A stretch of DNA of 64,000 bases. Origin: Luteococcus sp048595755 (GTDB lineage Bacteria; Actinomycetota; Actinomycetes; Propionibacteriales; Propionibacteriaceae). Position numbers and translations under genes: made by a program. The stretch spans positions 1,612,001 through 1,676,000 of the forward strand of contig NZ_CP184360.1 in NCBI RefSeq assembly GCF_048595755.1, given 5' to 3'. The notes beneath the pieces are model-generated. The model saw nothing but the letters and a program-made list of their open reading frames with translations. It was not told where the DNA came from and made no database searches. Shown piece by piece: positions 8,828 to 16,438 of the stretch (positions within the stretch are counted from its first letter, which is position 1; each line of letters starts with the position of its first letter).

Positions 8828-8833
8828 ATTCTG
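8828..8833 (-). promoter_or_regulatory. Possible -10 box of the glyoxalase-like gene
   Basis: CAGAAT, 6 nt before the ATG. A weaker match than the other leaderless -10 boxes in this window. Confidence 0.3.
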
Positions 8834-8913
8834 TCGGGCGCGGTGGGCGATCACGAAACCGGGGCGACCAAACACGCTCCGGCAAGGGATGATGTTGTGC
8901 CGCGAGGTCTCGC

Positions 8914-9699
8914 TCAGCCCTCGGTGGGGCTGGCCGGGTGGCGTGCCGGGCCGTGTGCCAGGTGCTCTTCGGCCAGCCGGCACAGCTCCTGGTAGGCGGG
9001 CTGGCCCATCAGCTCGACCAGCTCGTCACGGCTGGTCAGGTAGAGCGGTTGGGCCGCGGTGTGGGCCTCGGGATTGGAGGTGCAGTACCAGTCCAGGTCG
9101 GCCCCGCCGGCGCCCCAGCCGTCGCGGGTGTACTCACCGATGGTGATCTCGAGCCACGGGGTGCCGTCGGCATGCTCCATGTGGCGGTAGGTGCGACGGA
9201 TGGGCAGCTGCCAGCACACGTCGGGCTTGGTGGTGATGGGGCTGATTCCCTCACGCAGGGCCAGTGCGTGCAGGGCGCAGCCCTGTCCTCCCGGGAAGCC
9301 GGGGCGGTTGGCGAAGATGCACACCCCGTCGAGCACCCGGGTCTTGCGGCCCGGCAAGGCGTCCTCGTCGTCCTCGTCGGGTTCGTGGTCGGGGTCGTCG
9401 ACGGCCCAGTCATCCTTGCCCAGGGCATGGTTCTGCCAGGTCTGCGGCGTCAGGCGCGCGACGTGCTCGGCGACCCGCTGCTCATCGGCCGGTTCGCTGA
9501 AGTGGGCGCCCAACACGCAGCAGCCGTCGTCGGGCTGATCGGCGTCGATGCCCCGGCAGCCGCGGCCGAAGGTGCACTGGTAGTTGGAGGTGAGCCAGGT
9601 CAGGTCACAGCGCAGCACCTGCTGCTCGGCGGCCGGGTCGACGAATTCGACCCAGGTGCGGGGGAAGGGGCGCTTGATCTCGACATCCACGGGGCTCAC
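8914..9699 (-). CDS. Conserved-looking cysteine-rich protein of unknown function
   Basis: I do not recognise this 261-residue protein. It is soluble and acidic, with an unusual number of cysteines in motifs: C31, QCTFGRGCRG (C42, C48), DDGCCVLGAHF (C60, C61), then GVCIFANRPGFPGGQGCALHA (about C126 and C141) and DVCWQLPIRRTY. The paired CC and spaced cysteines suggest a bound zinc or iron-sulfur centre, as in YkgJ-like zinc/iron-chelating proteins, but the classic CxxCxxCC order is not obvious. A highly acidic stretch lies at about 99-112. It starts at a GTG with TAGGGT 6 nt upstream. It is divergent from the sugar-isomerase gene. Confidence 0.7.
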   Translation of the reverse strand: MSPVDVEIKRPFPRTWVEFVDPAAEQQVLRCDLTWLTSNYQCTFGRGCRGIDADQPDDGCCVLGAHFSEPADEQRVAEHVARLTPQTWQNHALGKDDWAVDDPDHEPDEDDEDALPGRKTRVLDGVCIFANRPGFPGGQGCALHALALREGISPITTKPDVCWQLPIRRTYRHMEHADGTPWLEITIGEYTRDGWGAGGADLDWYCTSNPEAHTAAQPLYLTSRDELVELMGQPAYQELCRLAEEHLAHGPARHPASPTEG

Positions 9700-9705
9700 G
9701 GCGGC

Positions 9706-9711
9706 ACCCTA
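9706..9711 (-). promoter_or_regulatory. -10 box of the Cys-rich gene (leaderless)
   Basis: TAGGGT, 6 nt before the GTG at 9699. Confidence 0.5.
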
Positions 9712-9789
9712 CCCGCCACGTGCGGCATCCCCCACCGGGACGGACGGCACGACGCGGGCGGTGTGCGCACAACTGTCACAGGCAGCGGC

Positions 9790-9795
9790 TAGTTT
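9790..9795 (+). promoter_or_regulatory. -10 box of the sugar-isomerase gene (leaderless)
   Basis: TAGTTT, 7 nt before the GTG at 9803. It fixes that GTG as the likely start of the downstream operon. Confidence 0.45.
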
Positions 9796-9802
9796 GGATC
9801 TC

Positions 9803-10669
9803 GTGGAACCGACCAGCGCAGACCCTGAAGTCGTCGAGGCCGACGTGACGCCGCCCTTGGAAGCGCCCACGGGAACCAGCCCGGCCAAGGTGGGCCTGTC
9901 CACCAGTTCGGTCTACCCGGAGTCGACCGCCTCGGGTTTCGAGGTCGCGGCCGCCCTCGGTTGGGATGGCGTGGAGGTGATGGTGGGCATCGACCCCATC
10001 GCGGCCGACATCGATCGGGTGGAGGCCTTGCGTGACTACCACCAGGTTCCGGTGCTGTCGATCCATGCCCCCACCCTGTTGGTCACCCAGGCGACCTGGG
10101 GCTCCGACCCGTGGGAGAAGCTCGAGCGTTCCGCCGAGGCCGCCGTGCGTCTCGGCGCCGACGTCGTGGTGGTCCACCCACCCTTCCGGTGGCAGGCCAA
10201 CTACGCCCGCACCTTCGTCGAGGGGATCCGCCGGTTGAACCAGGAGACGGGCATCACCTTCGCGGTGGAGAACATGTACCCGTGGCGCACGCCCGGCACT
10301 CCCTTCCAGGCCTATGTGCCCAGCTGGGACCCCACCGAGATGGGTTACGAACATCTGACGCTGGACCTGTCGCATGCCTCGACGGCCAAGCAGCAGTCGC
10401 TTGACTACCTGGAGCAGTGGGGGCCCCGGCTGCGCCACGTCCACATCACAGACGGGGCAGGCTCCCTCAAGGACGAACACCTGCTGCCGGGTGAGGGCGA
10501 CCAGCGGGCCTTCGAGGTGCTCCAGAAGCTGGCCGAACGTGCCTACCAGGGCCACGTGGTCCTGGAGGTGAACACTCGCAAGGCTGATTCACGGGCCGAG
10601 CGCGAGGAGATCCTGGCCGGCTGCCTGGCCGACCTGCGCTTCCACCTGGGGCAGGTGAGGGATGACTGA
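9803..10669 (+). CDS. Sugar phosphate isomerase/epimerase (AP endonuclease 2 fold)
   Basis: A 288-residue TIM-barrel protein of the xylose-isomerase-like superfamily. Metal-site strands can be followed: SIHAPTLL, DVVVVHPPFRW, TFAVENMYPW, TLDLSHAS and RHVHITDGAGSLKDEHLLPG. An N-terminal 30-residue tail precedes the barrel. The substrate is not readable. The GTG start follows a TAGTTT -10 box by 7 nt. Its end overlaps the proline dehydrogenase start by 8 nt, so it heads a three-gene unit with proline dehydrogenase and a CPBP protease. Confidence 0.75.
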   Translation: MEPTSADPEVVEADVTPPLEAPTGTSPAKVGLSTSSVYPESTASGFEVAAALGWDGVEVMVGIDPIAADIDRVEALRDYHQVPVLSIHAPTLLVTQATWGSDPWEKLERSAEAAVRLGADVVVVHPPFRWQANYARTFVEGIRRLNQETGITFAVENMYPWRTPGTPFQAYVPSWDPTEMGYEHLTLDLSHASTAKQQSLDYLEQWGPRLRHVHITDGAGSLKDEHLLPGEGDQRAFEVLQKLAERAYQGHVVLEVNTRKADSRAEREEILAGCLADLRFHLGQVRDD

Positions 10670-11624
10670 GCGCGAGTTCACCCGGCCGTTCGGGGCCTTC
10701 AGCCAGGTCTTGCAGCGTGCCAGCGAATCGGAGCGAACCCGCAGACTGGTCACCGGCACCCCCGCTGCACGAGAGGTGGCCCGTCGCTTCATTGCCGCCG
10801 AGGACACCGGCGAAGCCATCGACCTGATTCGCGACAACCACCAGAAGGGGATGCTGGCCACCCTGGAACTGCTCCTGCCGCGAGCCCAGGACCGCGAGCA
10901 GGCCCGTGCCGCCGCCCAGGCCCAGATGGAACTGCTGCGCGCGGTCGGTGAGGCCGGGGTGGGACGGCAGGCCGACCTCACGCTGAAGCTCTCCACGCTG
11001 GGGCAGGGCCTCGGCCGGGACGGACGTCGGTTCAGCACGGACCTGGTTGACGAGGTGTGCCGGGTGGCCGGCAATGTGGGCAGCCAGGTCTGTCTGGATC
11101 TTGAGGACCACACCACCACCGATGACACCTTCGCCACCTTCGAGGCGCTGCACCAGGACCATCCGATGCTGGGCGTCACGGTCCAGGCGCAGCTGCGTCG
11201 CAGCCTGGCCGATGCCCGCTGGTTGGCGGGACGCCCGGCGCGGGTGCGGCTGTGCAAGGGGGCCTACTCCGAGCCCCGCGCCGTCAGCCACGACGACCGC
11301 GTCGACATCTCCGAGAACTACCTGGCCTGCCTCAATCAGCTGATGGCCGGGCGGGGTTATCCGATGGTGGCCACGCACGACCCGGATCTGGTGCAGGCAG
11401 CGGACGACCTGGCCTATGTGCACAACCGACGCGGCGGTGACTACGAGATCCAGATGTACCACGGGGTCCGCCCCTGGGAGCACCGACGCCTGGTGGACAC
11501 CGGCCACACGGTGCGGGTGCACCTGCCGGTGGGTACCGACTGGTACGCCTATCTGGCGCAGCGACTGGCCGAGCGCCCAGCCAATGTCATGCCCCTGCTG
11601 CGGGCCCTGGTGACTCGTCGGTGA
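10662..11624 (+). CDS. Proline dehydrogenase (monofunctional PRODH)
   Basis: FAD enzyme that oxidises proline to pyrroline-5-carboxylate. At 320 residues it is the short monofunctional form, without the fused P5C dehydrogenase of PutA. Barrel motifs include DLTLKLSTLGQGLG, CLDLEDHTTTDDT, VRLCKGAYSEP, PMVATHDPDL and the FAD/proline-site strand YEIQMYHGVRP followed by VRVHLPVGTDWYAYLAQRL. It overlaps its neighbours on both sides (8 and 4 nt). No P5C dehydrogenase is in the window; proC, which works in the opposite direction, is 2 kb downstream. Confidence 0.85.
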   Translation: MTEREFTRPFGAFSQVLQRASESERTRRLVTGTPAAREVARRFIAAEDTGEAIDLIRDNHQKGMLATLELLLPRAQDREQARAAAQAQMELLRAVGEAGVGRQADLTLKLSTLGQGLGRDGRRFSTDLVDEVCRVAGNVGSQVCLDLEDHTTTDDTFATFEALHQDHPMLGVTVQAQLRRSLADARWLAGRPARVRLCKGAYSEPRAVSHDDRVDISENYLACLNQLMAGRGYPMVATHDPDLVQAADDLAYVHNRRGGDYEIQMYHGVRPWEHRRLVDTGHTVRVHLPVGTDWYAYLAQRLAERPANVMPLLRALVTRR

Positions 11625-12508
11625 GCTCCGCGGAAGCCCCGATGTCCGAGCAGCCCTCTCCGAGGGCCGAGTCGCCCTGTCCGATGGCCGGGGCGTCTTC
11701 GTCGTCGGCCGGGGCGCATTTTCCGATGGCCGAGCCTGTCGAGGCCTCCCCGCGACTGCGTGGCCTGCTGACGCTCGAGGTGGGGCTGCTGCTGGCCGCC
11801 TCGCTGGGGCAGGCGGCGGTCTACTCGCTGCTGCGCATCATCGAGCGCCTGACCCGCGAGGTGCCCCTGGGGGAGCAGTCGAGCTCACTCAACCAGGTCG
11901 CCACGGGTGATCGTGCCTGGCTCGATGCCCTCTTCCAAGGCGCTGATGTCGCCTTCCTGGCGGTGCCGGCGGCGCTGGCGCTCTATCTGGTGCACACCGT
12001 GGCACGTCCTGCTGGCGGAGCGGTCCACGCCACCGGGCTGCAACTGGACCGGTGGCGGCGAGACCTGGGCTGGGGCGTGGGGATCTTCCTGGCGGTGGGG
12101 GTGCCGGGGCTGGCCTTCTACCTGGCGGCCCGAGAACTGGGCCTGAACACCACGGTGCAGGCCGCCGGGCTTGGCGACCACTGGTGGGCCATACCCCTGC
12201 TGGTCACTTCGGCAGCGGCGAATGCCGTGCTGGAAGAAGTGGTCATGGTGGGTTACGCCTTCACCCGACTGCGCCAGGCTCGATGGGCCCCGTGGCTGGT
12301 GCTGGTGGCCTCGGCCGTGGTGCGGGGCGCCTATCACCTCTACCAGGGCTTCGGCGGCTTCGTCGGCAACCTGGTGATGGGGCTCGGTTTCGGCCTGTGG
12401 TTCCGCCGCACGGGGAGACTCTGGCCGCTGGTGGTGGCGCACTTCCTGCTGGACGTGGCGAGCTTCGTCGGCTACGCGTTGCTGGCTGGGCGGGTCTCCT
12501 GGCTCTGA
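11621..12508 (+). CDS. CPBP-family intramembrane metalloprotease
   Basis: A 295-residue membrane protein of the CAAX-protease/bacteriocin-processing family. Motif 1 is EEVVMVGY, motif 2 RGAYHLYQG and motif 3 VAHFLLDVASF, supplying the Glu-Glu and His residues expected at the metal site. About six to seven hydrophobic segments follow a 45-residue disordered N-terminus rich in Ser, Pro and Ala, whose DNA repeats CCGATGGCCG and a GAGCCTGTCGAGG repeat core. The GTG overlaps the proline dehydrogenase stop; an ATG seven codons in is an alternative start. Natural substrate unknown. Confidence 0.8.
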   Translation: MSSAEAPMSEQPSPRAESPCPMAGASSSSAGAHFPMAEPVEASPRLRGLLTLEVGLLLAASLGQAAVYSLLRIIERLTREVPLGEQSSSLNQVATGDRAWLDALFQGADVAFLAVPAALALYLVHTVARPAGGAVHATGLQLDRWRRDLGWGVGIFLAVGVPGLAFYLAARELGLNTTVQAAGLGDHWWAIPLLVTSAAANAVLEEVVMVGYAFTRLRQARWAPWLVLVASAVVRGAYHLYQGFGGFVGNLVMGLGFGLWFRRTGRLWPLVVAHFLLDVASFVGYALLAGRVSWL

Positions 12509-12570
12509 ATGCGGAGGTCTCCAGTCCGTACGCGGTGTGGGATGGGGGTTCCAGTGGCTGGACCACACCG

Positions 12571-12576
12571 TAGGGT
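12571..12576 (+). promoter_or_regulatory. -10 box of asd (leaderless)
   Basis: TAGGGT, 6 nt before the asd ATG. Confidence 0.5.
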
Positions 12577-12582
12577 TGGCCC

Positions 12583-13623
12583 ATGCGCGTAGGAGTTTTT
12601 GGAGCCACTGGCCAGGTGGGCGGCGTCATGCTGACCCTGCTCGAGGATCGCAACTTCCCCGTCGACGAGCTCAGGCTGTTCGCCTCGGCCCGTTCGGCCG
12701 GTCAGACGATCACCTTCAAGGGCAAGGAGGTGGTGGTCGAGGACACCGAGACCGCCGACTTCTCGGGTCTCGACATCGCCCTGTTCAGCAATGGCGGTTC
12801 CACCTCCAAGAAGATCGCCCCCAAGGTCGCGGCCGCCGGAGCCATCGTCGTCGACAACTCCTCGGCCTGGCGCCTGGACCCCGAGGTGCCGCTGGTGGTC
12901 AGCGAGGTGAATCCCGAGGACGCGAAGAAGCCGCCCAAGGGCATCATCGCCAACCCCAACTGCACCACCATGGCGGCCATGCCGGTGCTCAAGCCGCTGC
13001 ACGACGCGGCCGGCCTGACCCGACTGATGGTGGCCACCTACCAGGCCATCTCCGGCTCGGGTGGATCCGCGGTGGTCAATGCCGAGCGCCAGTTCCGCGT
13101 CGGCGTGGAGTCGGGCAAGCTCGACGAGCTGCGCCTGGACGGCCAGGTGATCGACTTCGGTGACCCAGCCCCCTACGTGAAGCCCATCGCCTACAACGTG
13201 CTGCCGATCGCCGGCGGTCTGGTCGACGACGGCACCGGTGAGACCGACGAGGAGCAGAAGCTGCGCAACGAGTCGCGCAAGATCCTGCACCTGCCCGAGC
13301 TGCTGGTGGCCGGAACCTGTGTGCGCGTCCCGGTGCTGAGCGGTCATTCGCTGGTGGTGCACGCCGAGTTCGAGCAGGACATCACCCCCGAGCAGGCCGC
13401 CGAGATCCTCTCGAAGGCCCCCGGCGTGGAGCTGATGGACGTGCCCACCCCGCAGGACGCCGCCGGCCAGGATCCGTCCTACGTCGGTCGCATCCGTCGC
13501 GACCAGTCGGCCCCTGAGGGCAAGGGCCTGGTGCTCTTCCTCAGCAATGACAACCTGCGCAAGGGTGCCGCGCTGAATGCCGTCCAGGTGGCCGAGGTGG
13601 TCGCCGCCAACCTGAAGGGCTGA
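12583..13623 (+). CDS. asd: Aspartate-semialdehyde dehydrogenase
   Basis: Reduces aspartyl phosphate to aspartate semialdehyde, the branch point to lysine/diaminopimelate, threonine and methionine. The 346-residue protein opens with the NADP motif GATGQVGG (7-14), has the catalytic cysteine in ANPNCTTM (Cys127) and the QAISGSGGSAV segment. lysC, the usual partner, is not adjacent. A TAGGGT box 6 nt before the ATG suggests a leaderless message. proC begins one base after the stop. Confidence 0.95.
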   Translation: MRVGVFGATGQVGGVMLTLLEDRNFPVDELRLFASARSAGQTITFKGKEVVVEDTETADFSGLDIALFSNGGSTSKKIAPKVAAAGAIVVDNSSAWRLDPEVPLVVSEVNPEDAKKPPKGIIANPNCTTMAAMPVLKPLHDAAGLTRLMVATYQAISGSGGSAVVNAERQFRVGVESGKLDELRLDGQVIDFGDPAPYVKPIAYNVLPIAGGLVDDGTGETDEEQKLRNESRKILHLPELLVAGTCVRVPVLSGHSLVVHAEFEQDITPEQAAEILSKAPGVELMDVPTPQDAAGQDPSYVGRIRRDQSAPEGKGLVLFLSNDNLRKGAALNAVQVAEVVAANLKG

Positions 13624-13624
13624 C

Positions 13625-14416
13625 GTGCGCGTCGCGCTGGTTGGGGTCGGCAAGATGGGCGAGGCCGTGCTGTCGGGCTTGGCCGCCGCCGGAGGGCATG
13701 ACCTGGTGGTGGTCAACCGTCGCGCCGAGCGCGACGCCGAGCTGGTGGAACGCTACGGCGTGACCGCCGCGCCACTGGCCGAAGCCGTCGAGGGCAGTGA
13801 CGTCGTGGTGGTGGCCGTCAAGCCCAAGGACATCGCCGACATGCTCGACGAACTGTCACCCGCGCTGTCCGACGGGGCGGTGGTGGTGAGCCTGGCGGCA
13901 GGCATCACGTTGCAGGCCATGCAACAGCACCTGCCCCACGGGGCGGCCGCGGTGCGGGTCATGCCCAACACTCCTTCCTTGGTGGGGCAGGGCATGAGCG
14001 CCGCCTCGCCCGGGGAGCACGTCGACGACGAGCAGCTGGCGCGCGTGGTCGAGGTGCTGCGGGGCTGCGGCAAGGTGCTGGTGGTTCCCGAGCAGCAGCA
14101 GGATGCCGTGACGGCGGTCTCTGGGTCTGGCCCGGCCTACATCTTCGCCGTGGCCGAGGCGATGATCGAGGCCGGCGTCCAACTGGGCCTGCCGCGCGAG
14201 ACGGCCAGCGAGTTGGCGAGCCAGACCATCCTCGGTGCGGGCACCATGCTGGCCGATTCCGGGATCCACCCGAGCATCCTTCGCGAGAATGTCACCAGCC
14301 CGGGCGGAACCACGGCGCAGGCGCTGCGAGTCCTCGACCAGCGTGCGGTGCGGGCCGCCTTCGCCGAGGCGATGCAGGCCTGCCATGACCGATCGGTCGA
14401 GATGGGACGCGGCTGA
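13625..14416 (+). CDS. proC: Pyrroline-5-carboxylate reductase
   Basis: Last step of proline synthesis, reducing P5C with NAD(P)H. It has 263 residues, the normal length, with the Rossmann motif GVGKMGEA at 7-14, VRVMPNTPSLVGQG, the active-site strand AVSGSGPAYIF and the C-terminal signature ENVTSPGGTTAQAL. It starts at GTG one base after the asd stop, and is closed by the 16-bp hairpin at 14481-14518. Confidence 0.95.
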   Translation: MRVALVGVGKMGEAVLSGLAAAGGHDLVVVNRRAERDAELVERYGVTAAPLAEAVEGSDVVVVAVKPKDIADMLDELSPALSDGAVVVSLAAGITLQAMQQHLPHGAAAVRVMPNTPSLVGQGMSAASPGEHVDDEQLARVVEVLRGCGKVLVVPEQQQDAVTAVSGSGPAYIFAVAEAMIEAGVQLGLPRETASELASQTILGAGTMLADSGIHPSILRENVTSPGGTTAQALRVLDQRAVRAAFAEAMQACHDRSVEMGRG

Positions 14417-14480
14417 GATCTGCCTAGATCTGCCGACGACACCGGCAAGGGCGACCAGCCAGCCATGAGCGGTAGGACGT

Positions 14481-14518
14481 GAACAGGGGCCCATCGCGAT
14501 GGCGATGGGCCCCTGTTC
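14481..14518. terminator. Strong bidirectional terminator
   Basis: Perfect 16-bp stem (14481-14496 with 14503-14518) and a 6-nt loop, between proC and the convergent 44-codon gene. The + strand continues TTGT. Confidence 0.85.
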
Positions 14519-14622
14519 TTGTCCGTGGACTGACTTGTCCGTGGACTGTGTTGTCCGTTGACCAGTTCGGCCCGCAGGCCGTTTCTGGATCAGCTCGACT
14601 GCGGTGCAGTCGTCGAGACGGT

Positions 14623-14757
14623 TCAGCGACGGTTGAGGTCGTTGAACAGGTCGCGGCCGGTGAGGAAGAGCTCCGGGTTGCGGGCGGCAACGTCACCGAT
14701 GATCGCGTTGGGGTAGGCCTCGACGAGCTTGTTGATGGTGCTGATGATCTTGTTCAT
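14623..14757 (-). CDS. 44-residue small protein of unknown function
   Basis: A short gene with a textbook ribosome site: AGGAG centred 8-9 nt before the ATG (CACAGGAGATTGACC-ATG), one of the best in the window. The product begins MNKIISTINKLVEAYPNAII and ends DLFNDLNRR, a probable amphipathic N-terminal helix followed by a charged tail, with no cysteine and no signal peptide. The start IISTIxKLV resembles the start of staphylococcal delta-lysin (IISTIGDLV), though over so few residues this may be chance. It stands alone, convergent with proC and about 325 bp from bS22. Function unknown; possibilities include a membrane-active peptide or a small regulatory protein. Confidence 0.6.
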   Translation of the reverse strand: MNKIISTINKLVEAYPNAIIGDVAARNPELFLTGRDLFNDLNRR

Positions 14758-15082
14758 GGTCAATCTCCTGTGGATCGCATCTGATGGGACAAATGACGCA
14801 GGAATCCACGCTGACCGCCGCGTACAGCCAAGGGCTGCACGGGCCGAGCCTGCTCGACTGCGTTCCGTGTGACAAAACGCACTCATAGGCTACAACCGAA
14901 CCTGACCAGGTTCTATTCCCGAGCCCGCGTGGCTTGGTTGGCGCTCAGGAAGCGGCGCAATTTCACGCCGGGGGCACCCAAACGGTAGAGTTGGGGGGTC
15001 GCCCTCGCGCCGACCGTGTCGGACGAGGAAGAGAAATCTTGGCTGGATCACCTTCCAGTCCTGTTCGAGGAAAGGCTCCACT
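14758..15082. other. 325-bp intergenic region, divergent promoters
   Basis: Lies between the 44-codon gene (minus) and bS22 (plus). I see GTGACA (14869-14874) with TACAAC 16 nt later, and a TAGAGT at 14986-14991, as candidate + promoters for bS22. No further gene is convincing. Confidence 0.4.
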
Positions 15083-15184
15083 GTGGGTTCTGTCATCAAG
15101 AAGCGTCGCAAGCGGATGGCCAAGAAGAAGCACCGCAAGCTGCTGAAGAAGACGCGCATCCAGCGTCGTCGCGCCGGCAAGTAG
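15083..15184 (+). CDS. Small ribosomal subunit protein bS22 (AURKAIP1/COX24 domain)
   Basis: A 33-residue, extremely basic peptide, GTG start: MGSVIKKRRKRMAKKKHRKL then LKKTRIQRRRAGK. This is the tiny actinobacterial 30S subunit protein found in mycobacterial ribosome structures. GAGGAAAGG lies 7 nt upstream of the GTG. The sequence is diagnostic, although length alone would hide it from most gene finders. It is followed 57 bp later by a glutaredoxin-like gene. Confidence 0.93.
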   Translation: MGSVIKKRRKRMAKKKHRKLLKKTRIQRRRAGK

Positions 15185-15241
15185 TCAACGGGCCGCGCTG
15201 GCTGGCCTCCGACGTGTTCGGGGCCGGTCGGGAGCAGTGTC

Positions 15242-15619
15242 ATGCGTCTGTGGCCCAGGCGTGAAGCCCGCCCTGCCGCAACCCCCAGCGGGGTTGCGGA
15301 TCTTGGCGTACCCGCATCCGGTCGAGACCGGGCGGCGCAGCGCTTCGACGTGGGCAGTGCACCGGTCGTCCTGCTGACCCGCCAGGGTTGTCACCTCTGT
15401 GAGGAGGCGGCACCGCTGGTCCAAGGGGAATGCGACGCTCGCAGCATCGACGTCGAGGTGCTTGACGTCGATGCCGATCCCGCGCTGCGGGAGCAGTTCA
15501 CCAACCACGTTCCGGTACTGCTGGTGCGTGGTGTGCTGGTGGACTACTGGCGAGTGGATGCCGAGCGCCTGCGTCGTGCACTGGACGGGCAGCCGGTGGA
15601 TCCTCCGGCGCCGCTGTGA
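15242..15619 (+). CDS. Glutaredoxin-like thiol-disulfide protein
   Basis: A 125-residue protein with a thioredoxin fold of the glutaredoxin-like DUF836 type. After a 40-residue N-terminal extension comes VVLLTRQGCHLCEEAAPLV with the CHLC redox pair, followed by DVDADPALREQFTNHVPVLLV, whose cis-Pro (VP) is in place. GGGAG lies 8 nt before the ATG. It sits directly upstream of the Rex-controlled heme operon, as such genes do in several actinomycetes; partner and substrate are unknown. Confidence 0.82.
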   Translation: MRLWPRREARPAATPSGVADLGVPASGRDRAAQRFDVGSAPVVLLTRQGCHLCEEAAPLVQGECDARSIDVEVLDVDADPALREQFTNHVPVLLVRGVLVDYWRVDAERLRRALDGQPVDPPAPL

Positions 15620-15660
15620 GACGGCTCGGGAAGACCGTGCCGTTGCTTGTCGCAAGGGCT

Positions 15661-15677
15661 TTGTGAACTACTTCACG
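15661..15677. promoter_or_regulatory. Rex operator
   Basis: TTGTGAACTACTTCACG matches the Rex operator TTGTGAAnnnnTTCACAA in 14 of the 17 positions present. It overlaps the -35 of the rex promoter, so Rex should repress its own operon when NADH is low. Confidence 0.85.
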
Positions 15678-15689
15678 GGGGGTTAGAGT
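15661..15689 (+). promoter_or_regulatory. Promoter of rex-hemACD
   Basis: -35 TTGTGA (15661-15666), a 17-nt spacer and -10 TAGAGT (15684-15689). The -35 is inside the Rex operator. Confidence 0.7.
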
Positions 15690-15748
15690 CCAAAGGGAAT
15701 TGTGGCGGACGCGCATTGGTGCGCCAACCGCGGCGGACCAGGAGTGTG

Positions 15749-16438
15749 ATGACCAGCGCTGACGTGCAGCAGATCCCGGAGGCGACCATCGCGCGCCTGC
15801 CGGGCTACCTGCGCGTGCTCCGTTCCCTTCAGCTCGACGGCGTCTCCCGGGTCAGCTCCACCGACCTGGCCGAGGCAGCCGGCGTGCAGCCGGCCCTGCT
15901 GCGCCGTGACCTGTCGCACTTCGGCAGCTATGGAACCCGCGGCGTCGGGTACGAGGTGCCGCTGCTGGTGCGCGAGATCGGTGAGCACGTCGGATCGGGC
16001 ACCGTGTGGCCGGTGATCATGATCGGCGTGGGCAACCTGGGCCGTGCGCTGGCCACCCACAGTGACCTGCTGCAACGTGACTTCTCGCTGGTCGCGCTGG
16101 TCGATACCGACCCGGCCGTCGTGGGCACCTGCGTCGGTGGCACGGTGGTGCGGCACGTGGACCAGTTGGAGTGTCTCGTCGCGGAACTCCAGCCCCGCAT
16201 CGCCATCGTCACCACCCCGGCCATCGCTGCGCAGGAGATCTGCGATCGGCTGGCTGCCGCTGGCATCACCAGCATCCTCAACTTTGCGCCCACCGCCATC
16301 TCGGTGGCCCCCGAGGTCACCGTTCGCGGCGTCGACCTCTCCCAGGAATTGCACATTCTCGCCTTCCACGAGGCGCGTCGCGTTGCCGTACAGGCCGGCA
16401 CCACCGTCAACCAGCCTGCGCAGGAGTGTTCCCAGTGA
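15749..16438 (+). CDS. rex: Redox-sensing transcriptional repressor Rex
   Basis: Senses the NADH/NAD+ ratio; the NAD+ form binds DNA and represses respiratory and heme genes. The 229-residue protein has an N-terminal winged helix (RLPGYLRVLRSL through LLRRDLSHFGSYGTRGVGY, the Rex signature), a Rossmann domain with GVGNLGRAL, and a C-terminal domain-swap helix. ATG 15749 gives the standard N-terminus and has GGAG upstream. The stop overlaps the hemA GTG start (GTGA), reproducing the rex-hemACD operon described in Streptomyces coelicolor. Confidence 0.95.
   Translation: MTSADVQQIPEATIARLPGYLRVLRSLQLDGVSRVSSTDLAEAAGVQPALLRRDLSHFGSYGTRGVGYEVPLLVREIGEHVGSGTVWPVIMIGVGNLGRALATHSDLLQRDFSLVALVDTDPAVVGTCVGGTVVRHVDQLECLVAELQPRIAIVTTPAIAAQEICDRLAAAGITSILNFAPTAISVAPEVTVRGVDLSQELHILAFHEARRVAVQAGTTVNQPAQECSQ

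Noticed and set aside
12533..12570. Inverted repeat GGTGTGG / CCACACC before asd as a terminator
   Set aside because: The loop exceeds 20 nt and no T-tract follows.
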